Source: Setoptus koraiensis
Lineage: Eukaryota > Arthropoda
DNA: 64,000 nucleotides
Direction of reading: 5' to 3'
Assembly: GCA_048013815.1 (NCBI GenBank)
Contig: CM106585.1
Coordinates: 23,312,001 to 23,376,000 of the forward strand
Shown: positions 24,301 through 36,532 of the stretch, piece by piece
Position numbering within the stretch: position 1 is the stretch's first letter
Layout: every line of letters begins with the position of its first letter
The notes under the pieces: generated by a model
The model's database searches: none
What the model saw: only the letters and a program-made list of their open reading frames with translations
Told to the model about the DNA's origin: nothing
Program-made: the position numbers and the translations under genes

Positions 24301-24919
24301 GATCGTATTCAAATTAATTGGTGTGATAATGTCATTGCACACATGCAGTCTGCTGGTGCCTTACTCATTCAGATTGAGCGATGATGATACGCCAAGCGAC
24401 TGATCGAGGTGCCTGAATGACTTTAAAGAATTTCCTTTCCGCAAATAATCAGTGCAATATGCTACATATAAAGCAAATGTATTATCAAAAAGAGCCTAAT
24501 GTCGCTTGCTTGTCCATGTGATAGAAAAAAAGGTAAACAACTGTTGTTTATCTCATACTTAGTCATTTGTTTTTGCGCTATAGCCCCTATTGAAGTGATA
24601 GAGATCAAGCTAATACATTTGCCGGCTAGCATATAACCCCGCCAGGCGACAACATTTAACATGTCGGTATAGCACTTTGAGAGGCATCACATGCCACTTG
24701 TGCAACGTAGATATGATATTATGCGACAACACTGACGATAAATTGATTGATTATCTATCAGCTCATGTTGAGTAGGCAATTGTCGTATCATTCACATCGC
24801 GCTCCATGGACGGAATGTTGATTTCTTTTCTTTTTGTTCAACACATCCTCTATTGTTGCCAATAGACTAGTAAATATGGAATAAAACTAATCAACGCATT
24901 ATTACATATACAAAATAAG
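18330..24919. other. AT-rich gene desert
   Basis: No gene can be supported in 6.6 kb. The sequence is AT-rich with scattered CAA tracts (for example near 21580-21600) and small direct repeats such as two copies of gagtcttaatga near 23280. Open frames here, including 21803-22168, lack family motifs and look like chance. Confidence 0.6.
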
Positions 24920-24927
24920 TATAAATA
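24920..24927 (+). promoter_or_regulatory. TATA box of the cathepsin gene
   Basis: TATAAATA about 30 bases before an initiator-like atcaag and 108 bases before the ATG at 25028. Confidence 0.55.
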
Positions 24928-25027
24928 TAAGCTGTGATAGTTTATCAAGTTTTTTTCAACAAGTTATTACGACAAGAGTTGACACGCCAATTAACAAGAC
25001 GCATTAAAATCAAAAAAATAAACCATA

Positions 25028-26701
25028 ATGGGGCACCTGATTGGTCTGTCGATATTGGTATTGAGTGTTTTGGGTTGTTGTCTATGTGACCTAAGAGCAA
25101 ACAGGATCAATGAAGGAAAGAATGTCGTCCGTTTTGTAAAGGATTTCATGAGAGTGCGACAACAGGTAGAAGATGAAAAAAATCTAGATTCCCTTGTGTT
25201 GGCCAGTCTAGATAGCAACGAAACTGAGATCAAATTCAAGAGATTCATTGACGAACATAAATCTTTCATTTACAATAGAATAAGTGATCATGAATATGAG
25301 CTAAGGAAGGCAATATTTGCTCGAAATTTACTCAAAATTGATTTGCTCAATCATCTCGAACAAGGCTCAGCAGTTTATGATGTCAATGAATTCGCTGATT
25401 TGGATGATCGCGAATTCATCAAACATAAATTGGGCTATAAACAATCATTGAAGAGAGAAATGTTGGTGATGGATTTCAAAACACTATGGGAAGAGCTGTT
25501 GGCAGAAGAGGGCAAAACTGAAGATCAACTATTCCTTGACGCCCCAGACAGCTTTGATTGGCGCAAGAAAAAAGGAGTTGTTAGCTCAGTGAAGAATCAA
25601 GGTAATTCTCATAATTATTATTCATTGATTTCTTGAAATTTGTCTCTATTATTCATTATTGACTATATTGGTATATTTGGTATATTTATATTTTTAACTA
25701 TTTGTTTCAATTATTCATTTAATTGATTTTGCGCAATCATAGGCATGTGTGGTTCGTGTTGGGCTTTCTCGACAACTGGAAACATTGAAGGACAGTTGAA
25801 AATTAAAAAGAATGTAACAGTTTCACTATCGGAAGAAGGTAAAACTAACAAAAATAACCAACAAATTGCTCAAACAGCATTCTATTGATCTAAGTTGATC
25901 AACTAGTGAGGAAAGACAAATTATCTAATTAACAAGTATTGATTTTGATTGATTATCGATTGGCTCAACAGAACTTGTCGATTGTGATACCGACGATGCC
26001 GGATGCAACGGAGGTCTACCACAGCAAGCGTTCCAAGCGGTTATCAAGTTGGGTAAGTTGTTACATTGAGATTGCTGATTAACTATGCTAATGCTCTGAT
26101 GGATATATTTAACTAGTACCAGTAGTATCAATCAAATAGACCGTAAAATTAGTGCTAGTAACGAGATGCTATTTCGTGCTCGTCAATAGCGATTGTTTTC
26201 ATATAAATCAAACCAGATTCTAATCTCAGCATCTCCATTGGTTCGATAATCTAATATTGGTGGCTATCTATTATAGGTGGCCTTGAGACAGAGAAGGACT
26301 ATCCATACGATCCTAAGAATTCCAAGAAAGGTTGCAAGATGCTCAATAAGTTCAAAAAATATAGTATAACATCTTTCACTAATCTACCCCATGATGAGGA
26401 AAAACTGAAAGTTTGGCTCTACAAGAGAGGTCCAATAGCGATTGGTGTGAATGCCTATGCTATGCAATGGTACCGTCATGGTGTTTCTCATCCATGGAAA
26501 TTCTTATGTAATCCAAGCCAATTGGATCATGCTGTGCTCTTGGTTGGTTACGGAGTGGAACAAAGTAAAAAAGGTCCAAAACCTTACTGGTTGATCAAGA
26601 ACAGTTGGGGCAGCTCTTGGGGCGAACAAGGCTATTATAGATTGTTCAGGGGTAAAAATGTTTGTGGTGTTGCAGAAGATTGTTCGTCTGCTATAATTTA
26701 A
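25028..26701 (+). CDS. Cathepsin F-like papain-family cysteine protease
   Basis: Four exons (25028-25601, 25743-25838, 25972-26052, 26277-26701) with introns of 141, 133 and 224 bases, all in phase 1, give 391 residues. A signal peptide (about 1-20) precedes a propeptide of about 150 residues with an inhibitor_I29-like region around [15 protein letters not shown]. The mature enzyme starts near APDSFDW. Active-site residues are present: oxyanion Gln191 (VKNQG), Cys197 (CGSCWAF), His335 ([11 protein letters not shown]) and Asn359 (IKNSWG). The CNGG motif and the [10 protein letters not shown] and YRHGVSHP segments resemble cathepsin F more than cathepsin L or B. No cystatin-like domain precedes the propeptide. 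It probably acts in the gut or lysosome; mite allergen group 1 proteases belong to the same superfamily. Confidence 0.9.
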
Positions 26702-26723
26702 AACTAGACATTGAAATGATGAT

Positions 26724-26729
26724 AATAAA
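26724..26729 (+). promoter_or_regulatory. Polyadenylation signal, cathepsin gene
   Basis: AATAAA 23 bases after the cathepsin stop codon. Confidence 0.6.
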
Positions 26730-26759
26730 CACCCGAATTCGGTCGAGTTGTTAATCAAC

Positions 26760-29700
26760 CAATAGCAACAAATTAGCGAGATAATTGGATCATAAGTGGA
26801 ATGCCTTCACTGTCTATTCGATTGTGTGCAACGATTCTTATTAAACAATTCTTCTGACAAGAATTTTGAACCATGTAGAACTCTAAATAATCTATCGGAG
26901 AGTTGGCTGGTCTATGTCATCTGTTGACTTGTCCAGTTGGTGAGACTAAATTTGGCAAAAGGAATAAACAAACACAGTTAGATGATAAGAAAGGAGAGAA
27001 TGTTGCCATTGCTCTTTCGGGTGACCAGCTATTACACAGACAATATCCTCGCAGAATCGTTTTGCTGTTTGTCGAGTGTTCCAGTCAACAATTGACTCTC
27101 ATAATTATCAAAATTATCATTTGTGCAAATTCTTTTCATGCGATTCATAGTGTTGTCCCTGAGTGTCGTAAGAGAGGGGCCTGAAATGACTCACAAGTGC
27201 AAGAGATTCTCTTTTCATAGCCTCGCTAATTACACTTGGACACTTTTTGATTCTTGCTCTCTCAAGGTGTTATGAGCTGGTTATTGTTGTTGCTTCTCTA
27301 CGACAAGTTGTATGATTGGAATAAAGACTAAGAGAGAAAAAAGAAAGTGAAAATTGCCAAGATCAGATGATATCTGCTGTCATGTCATATCATTTCATAT
27401 CATCTCAACAAGATAATGACACACACAAACACACTGGTGATTCGCAATTGAAATAAAAGTGTGAGAGAATCAAAATAAGAGAAACAGGATGAGATATAAA
27501 CATTTTTTTTCAAATTTTCTCTAATCATTCCTAATCCATCAATCAATCATCGTTTAAGCAAATGTTTTATTCTTTCTGGATAATATTGCATTTCGGTAAA
27601 CATTTGATATTGATCACGGAATAACCTTGTGCTGTGTTTTTTCATTGCGTTGAGGCCTAAACTCTTGGCATTGTGAGAAGAAGAAGACGAAGAAAAACTG
27701 ACAACTATTCACACAATTGCTACCACAAATTAGTCTCATTACACAAACAGATTAACTGACATATTGACTGTAATAATGAGCGAGTAATAATATTTGGCCA
27801 GCTACATTAGCCACAATCAGACAAACAGTGACCGAGACAAACCGCTGAGAAGTAGCAACAAAAAGAAAAAGGAAAGCCAACTCTTGTTTGTTTGTTAGTG
27901 TTTGTATTTAGATAGAAGCTCATTTCGTGTATAACTAATATGCAATAATACGAGCAAGCAACTTGTTCGGTTATTCTGTCCAACTGACACATCCCATGCA
28001 TGTGTATCATTCATTGCGATCGCCTTAGATATTGTCAATCAATTCTTGCTGTGTGACCATGGTTAATTGATGACATATGATAATACGTTGTAGATTGTTC
28101 TAACAGGACAGTATAACCGTTCAGCTACGAATTCAAACAAATCTAGATAGTCGATAATCTATCAAGTGCGCGAACCAACGAAATAGACGCATTCTTAATT
28201 GGCAAAATACTTCTTTTTTCCTCCACTTCTTCTGCTTCTCCTGCCTCCTGCGCCTCTTCTGCTTCGTTGCTCATCATTGCTCGCAACGATGATGGATGAA
28301 CACACATGATCTGATAGATCTCGCTGATCTTGATAGAAAGTAAAAATTGTGAAAACCAAAACGATAGCTAGAAAAGAGATAAAAAATAACTGGTTCACAT
28401 AATCTCATATATCATCTCTGGCTTGTGTTTTGCAAGTTCAATCCCGACATGATTTCAATCAATCTTATTTGCTTAAAGTATCTTCTCTTCTTAACGTATC
28501 TGGTCAAGTCTCATTGGTTCAAGTTTACGTGGCTCGTTGGTCTTGGCCATATTGTTTTTTCGTTCGTTTCTCCTTCTCTCATCTCACTCTTTTGTTTTGT
28601 GCCGGGTTTCTCACAGCCTGTCACACTGTTTGTCTTTGTTCAACTTTTGTTTTAAACACCGGACGCTATTCGCCGAGAAACGATGTGTGTTATTACAAAT
28701 ATATTTTATCTTTGGTCATTTCGTCATTCGAATCATCATTAGATGGCCGTAAGGACCAATTAGTGGTTTGGTATGTCGCATGAGTGAGTGTTTATCCACC
28801 GAATAGAACACAGAGGCCTCGCAATGCCGACAAGATCGCCAACCACAGCCGATTGGTTTAGAGTGCAGATAATAGATGAGATAGTGAAACGATCGCACGC
28901 AATATAATGGAAAATTCTTTTCTTTTTCTTGGTCATCCTATTCTCTTATCTTTTATCTCTTGTTTGTTGTTTATAATGTTCACCATTTTCGATGGTTTGT
29001 ACTGTATTGGTACAAGCTTAGATTTCGCTGGCTAGTTAACAATAAATAATGGCGCGCTCTTGTCATTCAACACAACCTCCCGACTAACCAATCTCATATG
29101 ATCTAATAGCAATCTGTAGCCCACAACAAATCGAGCTTGTTAACTGGCTAAACAAGCCCAACTGTGACGCCTTGATTTGCCTATGATTAGATCTAAGTAA
29201 TCAAGCAAACCGACTCATCTAAATCTGTTGTCTCTTATCAATTGTCGGCAATCAGTCCGCTGACATTACCCCCTAACTGACAATAGTAGACAAACTATAT
29301 CATCGAGCCAACAAAATCCAACGCTCGCGTAAATCACACGCTGACCTTTCATTTTTATCGGGATTGATCTGTTTCAGTTAGTGACCAGCTCATGTCATCT
29401 TAATTGACCAATGTGAACACACATCTTATTAGATCTTATTAGATGGTCATTTGTGTTCAACGTAAACAATTGAACCGAACAATGCAACTAATGAGAGAGT
29501 CGATTATCTGGTTAAATGTGACACTAACGTGCTTCTAATTGAGTTTAGCCAGACAAAAGACACAAGTGACAATTAGTGAGAACAAACAAGTTTTCATCTG
29601 AATGGCCACTGTCAAACATCTAATCAGGTGATCTAATGAAAACATTACGTGGATGTTGTATCAAATAATTAGCAGAGCGTATGCTATTGTTGTCGTTGTC

Positions 29701-31500
29701 GTTGTGACCTCTAACAAAAGACAGATTGTCAGGCGATGAGCTGATGAGATAACTGAAATATTTCTAGAGACAACAATGAGGAATAGAAAAAGGATTGACT
29801 CAACTTAGATCAGCAAACAGTGTTACAAGCAAAAAGTTGGCTTATAAATTAATTAATGTTGCATTCTTTTCTGTCGATTTGCTGTTGCAAAACTCGAGCA
29901 AGCCATTACATTCTTGTAACAGCAAATAAAATACTGATAAAATATATCAAAATTGGCTCGATAGTTGCAGTAGCTCAATTGTATGAATTGTGCGAATGAT
30001 TCGCGGAGAACGTGCCGCATCGATGAAAAATATCCATATTATCCATGTGAGAATAGTTGTTGAAGATATTATTTTACATTGGTTGCGCACATTTACAAAT
30101 GTTGCACGTACACACCATGGACATTAGACAGTGCAGAATGGCCCCAATTGAATTGTTTTATGCATCCGTTATACTGTTTGTGTCCGTTTGGAACTAGTAG
30201 TTTGTTTGATTGTTTTACATTGCATCGTTGCCAGAAGTAACGATGTTACACTTACCATATGAGCAGTAGTCATGTAATGCGGTCAATGGGGACCATATTT
30301 GCCATGGAGCTTACAGTTTGCGAAAAACAAAAGTAAGCCAATTATGGCCGATATTACGATCATATGATATCAGTGATTACGTATGATGGCAAGTATCAGT
30401 CATCTAACCTAATTTAAACAAAACAAACATTATAATGTTTGTTATTGTTATTCAAAGATTAACATTGTTTGATCAAGCACAAGTCACACTTTGGGTGAAA
30501 ACCGAAAAGATAGTTACTCTGGTGTTTGGCTGTTTGATTTGGGTCTTTTTGCCAGAGTGTTTGCTCTAGCACCATTACACTGTATTAGCGTTTCCCCGAT
30601 TGTAGTATTTGTATTTACTCTCACTTAGAATGGTTTCGAAGCTAATGTTACGCGATAAAGCAAACAATTCCAGTTGCAACGGACTGTCTGATTTTATCTC
30701 TGACAGGCCCATTGACTGACTAACTGACCGACTTATGTCAGTTTATCCATTGACCACAAGCACACCATTCAGCGTCCTGAGCGGCCTATAGCTCCAATAG
30801 TTTGCACGTGCAAGTTATTTGTTGAGTCACGTGTCCGTTGGTGAGCGTGGGTCATGCAAGCAGTGCAATAGTAAATTTGCTTTTAATACTTTTGCACAAT
30901 TGAGTTATTGTTTGTATTGATGGATACACAGACAGTGGTAAGGACAAATTTCGATGGCTCAATCAGCTCATTTGTCTAGTCTATCCAGTCAATCTTGACA
31001 ATTGGCTGCAAATGCAAAATGTGAAATAAAATTCATATGCAGTCTAAATAAATATTGAATATTCCATTCCAAAATGCGCACTGGATGGCGAAGTTGCGCT
31101 GTGCTAGTGCCAAATTGCTTTACAACTCACAATCTTGACAGTAGTTTGCTTGTAGCCAACAAGTCACTGGTCGGCAGTGAGAAGACAATGGATAGTCAGC
31201 AACAACACGCCAGACAACAGACTCGTCGGCACGACAGAAAACTGATATTACAAAATTGATATCTGCTCATATAATATGCAAATTTATATTTATAATAATA
31301 TATTGGCTGGCTGGTTGCAGTGAGATGTGAGATGTTGTTGTTGTCGTTATAGGACAACTTATCACACTGAAGTGCTGATGCGCCCCTGATGAACAAACGC
31401 TCTGCATAAGTGATGTATGTGCTATATGATATGTGATAATAAGCGCGTGTTTGTGACTATTATAGGACAGATGATTACGTCATAGTGTACATATAGTGTG
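26760..31500. other. Non-coding region 3' of the cathepsin gene
   Basis: No supportable gene. A minus-strand open frame at 28195-28398 looks like a secreted basic peptide but has no ATG. Small tandem doublets (for example agatcttatt near 29428) are the only structure seen. Confidence 0.55.
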
Positions 31501-32128
31501 ATTCAATTTGTGCGCGTGTTGAGTGTGTGTGTGTGTGACAAGGTTGCATCGATGGCGCGCACACTGAGCCAAGCTGGCCAATAGAGCAATTGCTTGCATT
31601 TGCACTGGCTGCTATTGTCGCTATTCGCCGCTTGCTACTGTCGCACTGTCACTGTGTGTTACGTAACCAAAGAAAATGAATTCTCTCTTTTGGCAACCAT
31701 CAACGTCGCTTATTTCAAGCAACGTTCAAGCTCAGCCAGTTGCGTAAGAATTGGCCTAGCACGCGCGACACATATGGTGATATATGATGTGCGACACAAC
31801 AATGGCAACACTGGCAACACTGGCAACATTGGCCAATGGTAGCGATGCCAACAAACAAGTCATCGTTAACTGTTCGATGAAACTAACAAAACTAGCTAAA
31901 CTCAAATGTTGCAATACGCTCGATGGGGCCCGTTATAATTCCGTTATAATTCCCTTATAATATGCATAACTGTGCGCATCGCAACAACGCAATTGTGCCA
32001 GCAATCAATGGGCAACAACAGCGTATCAACAGTGACTGTCGTCACCAGGTGATTGATTTGCACCAGACCGCTCTGTGCCACACAGTCTATGCTGCCACTA
32101 ATTAGCCAGCACCCTTCGGCACTATTTA

Positions 32129-32232
32129 GCACCTCGAAGCACCATAAAGCACCACATCGCACCACATAGCACCACATAGCACCACATAGCACCACATTGC
32201 ACCACATCGCACCACATTGCACCATGAAGCAG
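32129..32232. repeat. 10 bp minisatellite (GCACCACATA/T)
   Basis: About ten imperfect head-to-tail copies; variation is mostly in the last bases of each unit (ata, att, atc). Confidence 0.85.
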
Positions 32233-33840
32233 CACGGATTTGTGAGCGATGCTCACGCTTTGGGCGCAGAGATTATGCAATTGATAGTTGCGAAGGCCCA
32301 AAGTGCCCCGAATAAAGACAATATGAGCTCACTGTAAGATTATGAGATCCTGCGGCGATCTTGAGCCGAGCTCGAGATGTTGCACACGCGATACAAGCAT
32401 GTCCATACATTGACCAGTGTCTTGTCGGACGCGTCGCCAACGCTGCACGAGGTGCCACATAATATCTGCACGATGGCTCGTCATTGAGCTCACCATTTTG
32501 CGTCATTTTGTGTCATTTTGGGCCCCCGTTTGCGCTTACATTGGGCGCTATCCGATGTGCGTTGGTTGTGTTGCGACGATGATACCATTAATTCTCGACT
32601 TGTTTTATAGGACAGATAGTGTAGATGGTTTGTGGGGCACACAGTTTATAGTTTGTTTAGTGTTGGCGTGTCGTAGGCGCACTGGGGCCCCAACTCTGGG
32701 CGCAGTTAGCACACCACAGATTTAGACTTGTCTGTAAATCTGTGCAAGTGCCCCTAAAGTTGCATCAGACAGACAAATTTGACTCAACTCGAACCGGTCG
32801 CATTGTTGAGACTGGCAGCTCGTTGTTGTGCCACCCTCGCCATTGTTGTCTGTCGTTTGAAGAGTTTGCAGGGGCCCGACGTTCGCGGAGGCCAACGTTC
32901 GCAGAGGCCCAACATTCGTAGAGGCGCAAACGGCTGAAAGAGGCGTCAGTGCTCCTGTTCGGGACAGGGGAAGAGATTCTCTTGAATTGATATTCGCTGG
33001 TTGTTGCGCGAATCGCCAGTTTGAGCAACTTCGATGCCAGCGTTTTTGTGCCAGCGCCGCGCACTCGGTGTGGCTGCTGATCTATTATTATTATATTAAT
33101 ATGAGCAGCTTATGATATGAACAATTTTGAGCAGATTAACTTGACTTTGAGCAGGCCAATTTCGTGCTCTCATTGTCAGTGTTTTTGGGGGGTGCGCTTG
33201 TCCATTAGTCTGGCCCAATGTTAACCCATCAAGTGGCGAACAAGTGCAGCCAGCGAGGCTACAAGTGAGGCCAGAAAATAGCGAGTGCACAGTCAGTGAA
33301 ATACCTATGTTGCACCTGTACTGCCGACACGTGCAACATGGGCACGCAGTTGCACAGATGTATTATGTGCGGATATATAGAGGCACAAGAATATAGAAAA
33401 GGTTGGCTGGAAAATGGCGCCAAAAAGGTGAGAAGGCGAGAAAGTCATAAAGCGAGCGAGCGAGCAAGCAAATTGCACGATAACAACTGACAACGATGTG
33501 TGAAATGATGATGATATTAGTTGTGTTGACTCTTAACGAGCGCCCATTGTGAGATATTGCGCCAACGAAGTCGCGACGAGTGCGCCCACAAGTTACGCAA
33601 TATCGACTTAACGGGATATGAGTAGTTTGCAAGTGCGCCGCTAGGACGACGCTGCAACAACAATTTAACGCGCTATCACTTTGTTGGGTGCCATTATTGA
33701 TAGGCGATTAATATTAAATATTACGCGCGTATATTATTATATATTCAGCTTTATACGCGGCGCATACAGCCTACAGCCTACAATATTAGTGTTGCGATTA
33801 CGTTTGAATTCGTCTGGTTTCGTCGAGTTGCAACTCGACT

Positions 33841-33886
33841 CGATGATCATCATGATGATGATGATGATCATCATCATCATCATCTC
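33841..33886. repeat. GAT/ATC microsatellite forming a palindrome
   Basis: A run of ATG repeats is followed directly by ATC repeats, so the two halves are reverse complements and could fold as a hairpin. Confidence 0.75.
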
Positions 33887-34378
33887 AATACAAGTGCACC
33901 GATTCAATTCAATCCAACGCGATCCGATCCTGTTTGAGCACAACACAGTGACGTAATGCGTCGGATTAAACGTGGCACGTACAAGTCAACATTGTTGCCG
34001 CTGTTTGCCAAATCTCGGCCCGCAACGAAAACAACGCAACAGAGCAACAGAGAGAGACTTACAAGTTACTGTACAAGTTATAACTCTTATGTAATAACTG
34101 CTGCCGCCGCTCATAACTGTTGTGTAATAACTGCTGTGTTGCTCATCTGTTTCAGATTGTCAATTGATCCAATTGGCATTGGGCGCCACTCTCGGCCAGG
34201 ATTTACATCTCAAACGGAAGTGTCGGCTCAGTGCTGCTATCGCGGCGCCAGTGACTCTGCTGCGACACACATTGGTGACATCACACACTGCGATATGTAA
34301 ACTTGCGCGTCAAGAATAAACAGTCAACTTTGGGCCCCTTGTTTGCGCCATTTTGCTGTGCGATACCGCGCTATATGG

Positions 34379-34440
34379 TGCGACATTGTGCGACATTGTG
34401 CGACATTGTGCGACATTGTGCGATATTGTGCGACATTGTT
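34379..34440. repeat. 10 bp minisatellite (TGCGACATTG)
   Basis: Six near-perfect tandem copies; one copy has T for C (cgatattg). Confidence 0.88.
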
Positions 34441-34670
34441 GTGCGATATGGTCAATGCTGGCGCTAAACGGGGCCCCGAGTTGCAGCCAACTCGGTTCTA
34501 TACCGCGCGTGCCAAGTTGAGCACGTTATGTAACACACAAGCATTGAATTATAACGCATTGAATGATGACGTATTGAAGTGTGCGATTGAGTTGTACCCG
34601 AGTGTCAAAGTCAGTTACGTGGGCCCGTTACTTGTGTTTCGATTGAGCCGTTTGGCATTGAGCCATATGA

Positions 34671-34770
34671 TTGAGTTTGGCATTGGGTTGACACTGGGTT
34701 GGCATTGGGTTGGCATTGAGTTTGGCGTTGAGTTTGGCGTTGAGTTTGGCGTTGAGTTTGGCATTGAGTC
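34671..34770. repeat. 12 bp minisatellite (TTGAGTTTGGCG)
   Basis: About eight copies, with an irregular left end (cattgggttggcattggg) grading into perfect 12-base units. Confidence 0.85.
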
Positions 34771-35070
34771 GGATCGGATTGAGTGAGCTGACATTAGATG
34801 AGATGACACCAGACGAGATGAGTGGAGCGGAGCGGAGTGAGCCGTCATCATTAGCGGCGTGACTAATCCGATGACTGGCGCCCATTGACAGGCCATATCT
34901 CAGGCGAGTGACAACTGGTGCACATTCATGCAATTGTGCCCCAATCGCCTTCGTTGGCGTTCGCATTTGGATTGAATTTTTCAATGATCAACACAAAAAA
35001 GCGTCAGTGATTTGTCACATTGCTGACACCAGCGTGTTTCAAGTGCTCGCCCATCGGCCGCCGAACCATC

Positions 35071-35136
35071 CAAACCAGACCGAACCAGACCGAACCAGAC
35101 CGAACCAGACCGAACCAGACCGAACCAGACCGAACC
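35071..35136. repeat. 10 bp minisatellite (CGAACCAGAC)
   Basis: Six to seven near-perfect tandem copies. Open frames over it translate to artefactual Asn-Gln-Thr-Glu-Pro repeats. Confidence 0.88.
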
Positions 35137-35390
35137 CACCAAACAGCTGACCAGTGGACAATAACAATTAAACGGGCCCGTCGAACAACGAGCCAGACAA
35201 CGTGCCCAACAAAACAGGGGCCAATTGCAGACGAATTGGATCGCGAATTGTGGCGCGCAATTTGGCCGCAATTTGGCCCGATGCGAGTCATTGCTGCATT
35301 ACGTAGCGCGTGAATCGGCAACATTGTTCACAAAACTGCATCTCGTGATACAACGTCGCTGGTGCTCAAGAAAATCCCCCCTTAATCCCG

Positions 35391-35480
35391 CTGATTTCAG
35401 TGCTGGTTTCGGTGCTGTTTCAATGCTGGTTTCAGTGCCAAATTCAGTGCTGTTCACGGCTGTTTCAACGCCGTTTTTGT
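35391..35480. repeat. Degenerate ~12 bp repeat (TTTCAGTGCTGG)
   Basis: Seven or so imperfect copies around the core tttcagtgctg. Confidence 0.65.
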
Positions 35481-36034
35481 TGCAATGATGCGCGTGCAAG
35501 CGAACGCGAACAAATGCGACAAGTGCAACGGATTAGCGCAACGCACTCGGTAATCCCTTCCACTTGTTTGCATGCTCATCGTGCCAGTTGCGTCATCTCA
35601 AGTTGATTCATGACAAGTGACAAGCTCCCGTTTTATACTTTGTTGCGCAACCTTGCATTGTCTTAATGTCTTGTCTGTGTAACTGGCCGCTGTAACTGGC
35701 GACAAAACTGTCAACTGGTGCCATATGACGCATAGAGCGAGCACAAAGCGACAAATATTATTTATACCGTTATACGGTTATGCACGCGCCATCACAACAT
35801 TAAACAACCTTTATTGACGTTATTAATTATTTGACACATCTAACAGTCTCAATGTGTTCTCAATGAGCACTTGACTTGACACAGCAGCACGTGGCAACGG
35901 TTCAATGGCCATTATTGTTGATGACGCAACACTTGACACACAACGCGCCATCAAAATGCGCTGGCACTGCAAAACGCGAGCGTCACACTTGCTTGGCGTA
36001 ATTGTCATATAACTGCACTAATTTATACACTGCT

Positions 36035-36061
<27 letters not shown>
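36035..36061. repeat. (CA)n microsatellite
   Basis: Thirteen uninterrupted CA units, about 470 bases downstream (in transcript sense) of the Fer3-like gene. Confidence 0.9.
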
Positions 36062-36066
<5 letters not shown>

Positions 36067-36460
36067 TTCATACAAACTGCTGACCGACACAAACGAAACT
36101 GATGCGCGCCCCATGGTGGCCACTCATCAACACTTTATAACATAAAGTGTTACAACTACACAATTGGTGGGCGCCCAGCGCGAAATATTGTCAAGTCACC
36201 ATAATGGCGTCGTGGCTAAATTGCTAATGGCGAGCAATTAGCGACAATTAACGGCTAATTACGTAAGCCGACTGGTGTGAGCTGGACAGCGCACCTATAT
36301 CGCTTCATCGGTGTGTCGCCAATGAGCTTGTGGCGTGCCATATGAGACCGTTTGAGTCACATAGAGGCAACACAAATTGAAAGCGAACAACAAAATAAAT
36401 TGAAAGCGAGCAACAGCATAAATTGAGAGCGAGCAGCAACATAAATTGTGTTTGTTTGTG

Positions 36461-36470
36461 TTTATTTATT
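36461..36470 (-). promoter_or_regulatory. Polyadenylation signals, Fer3-like gene
   Basis: Two overlapping AATAAA on the minus strand (TTTATTTATT on plus), about 65 bases after the stop codon. Confidence 0.55.
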
Positions 36471-36532
36471 TACATACATACAGGGCGAAATGGGCGCACG
36501 GACTTGGCCGTTGGTTGGCCGTGATCAAGCGA

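Larger units (their letters stand above)
31500..36460. other. G+C-richer non-coding block with minisatellites
   Basis: By eye the base composition is clearly richer in G+C than the 18-31 kb region, with recurrent GGGCCC and CpG. No gene motif was found; long open frames here run through tandem repeats and start at non-ATG codons. Repeat arrays are listed separately. The block lies downstream (3') of the Fer3-like gene. Confidence 0.5.

Noticed and set aside
28195-28398. Minus-strand open frame resembling a secreted, strongly basic peptide
   Set aside because: It opens just after a stop codon and has no ATG; the apparent first codon is GTG, and no convincing acceptor site would join it to an upstream exon.
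32129-32232. Regular repeat array considered as a CRISPR
   Set aside because: Units are 10 bases, directly adjacent and without spacers, in an animal genome; it is a minisatellite.
34908-35313. Repetitive Asn-Gln-Thr-Glu-Pro-Asp-Arg open frames on both strands
   Set aside because: They are produced by the 10 bp minisatellite, whose length not divisible by three keeps several frames open by chance.
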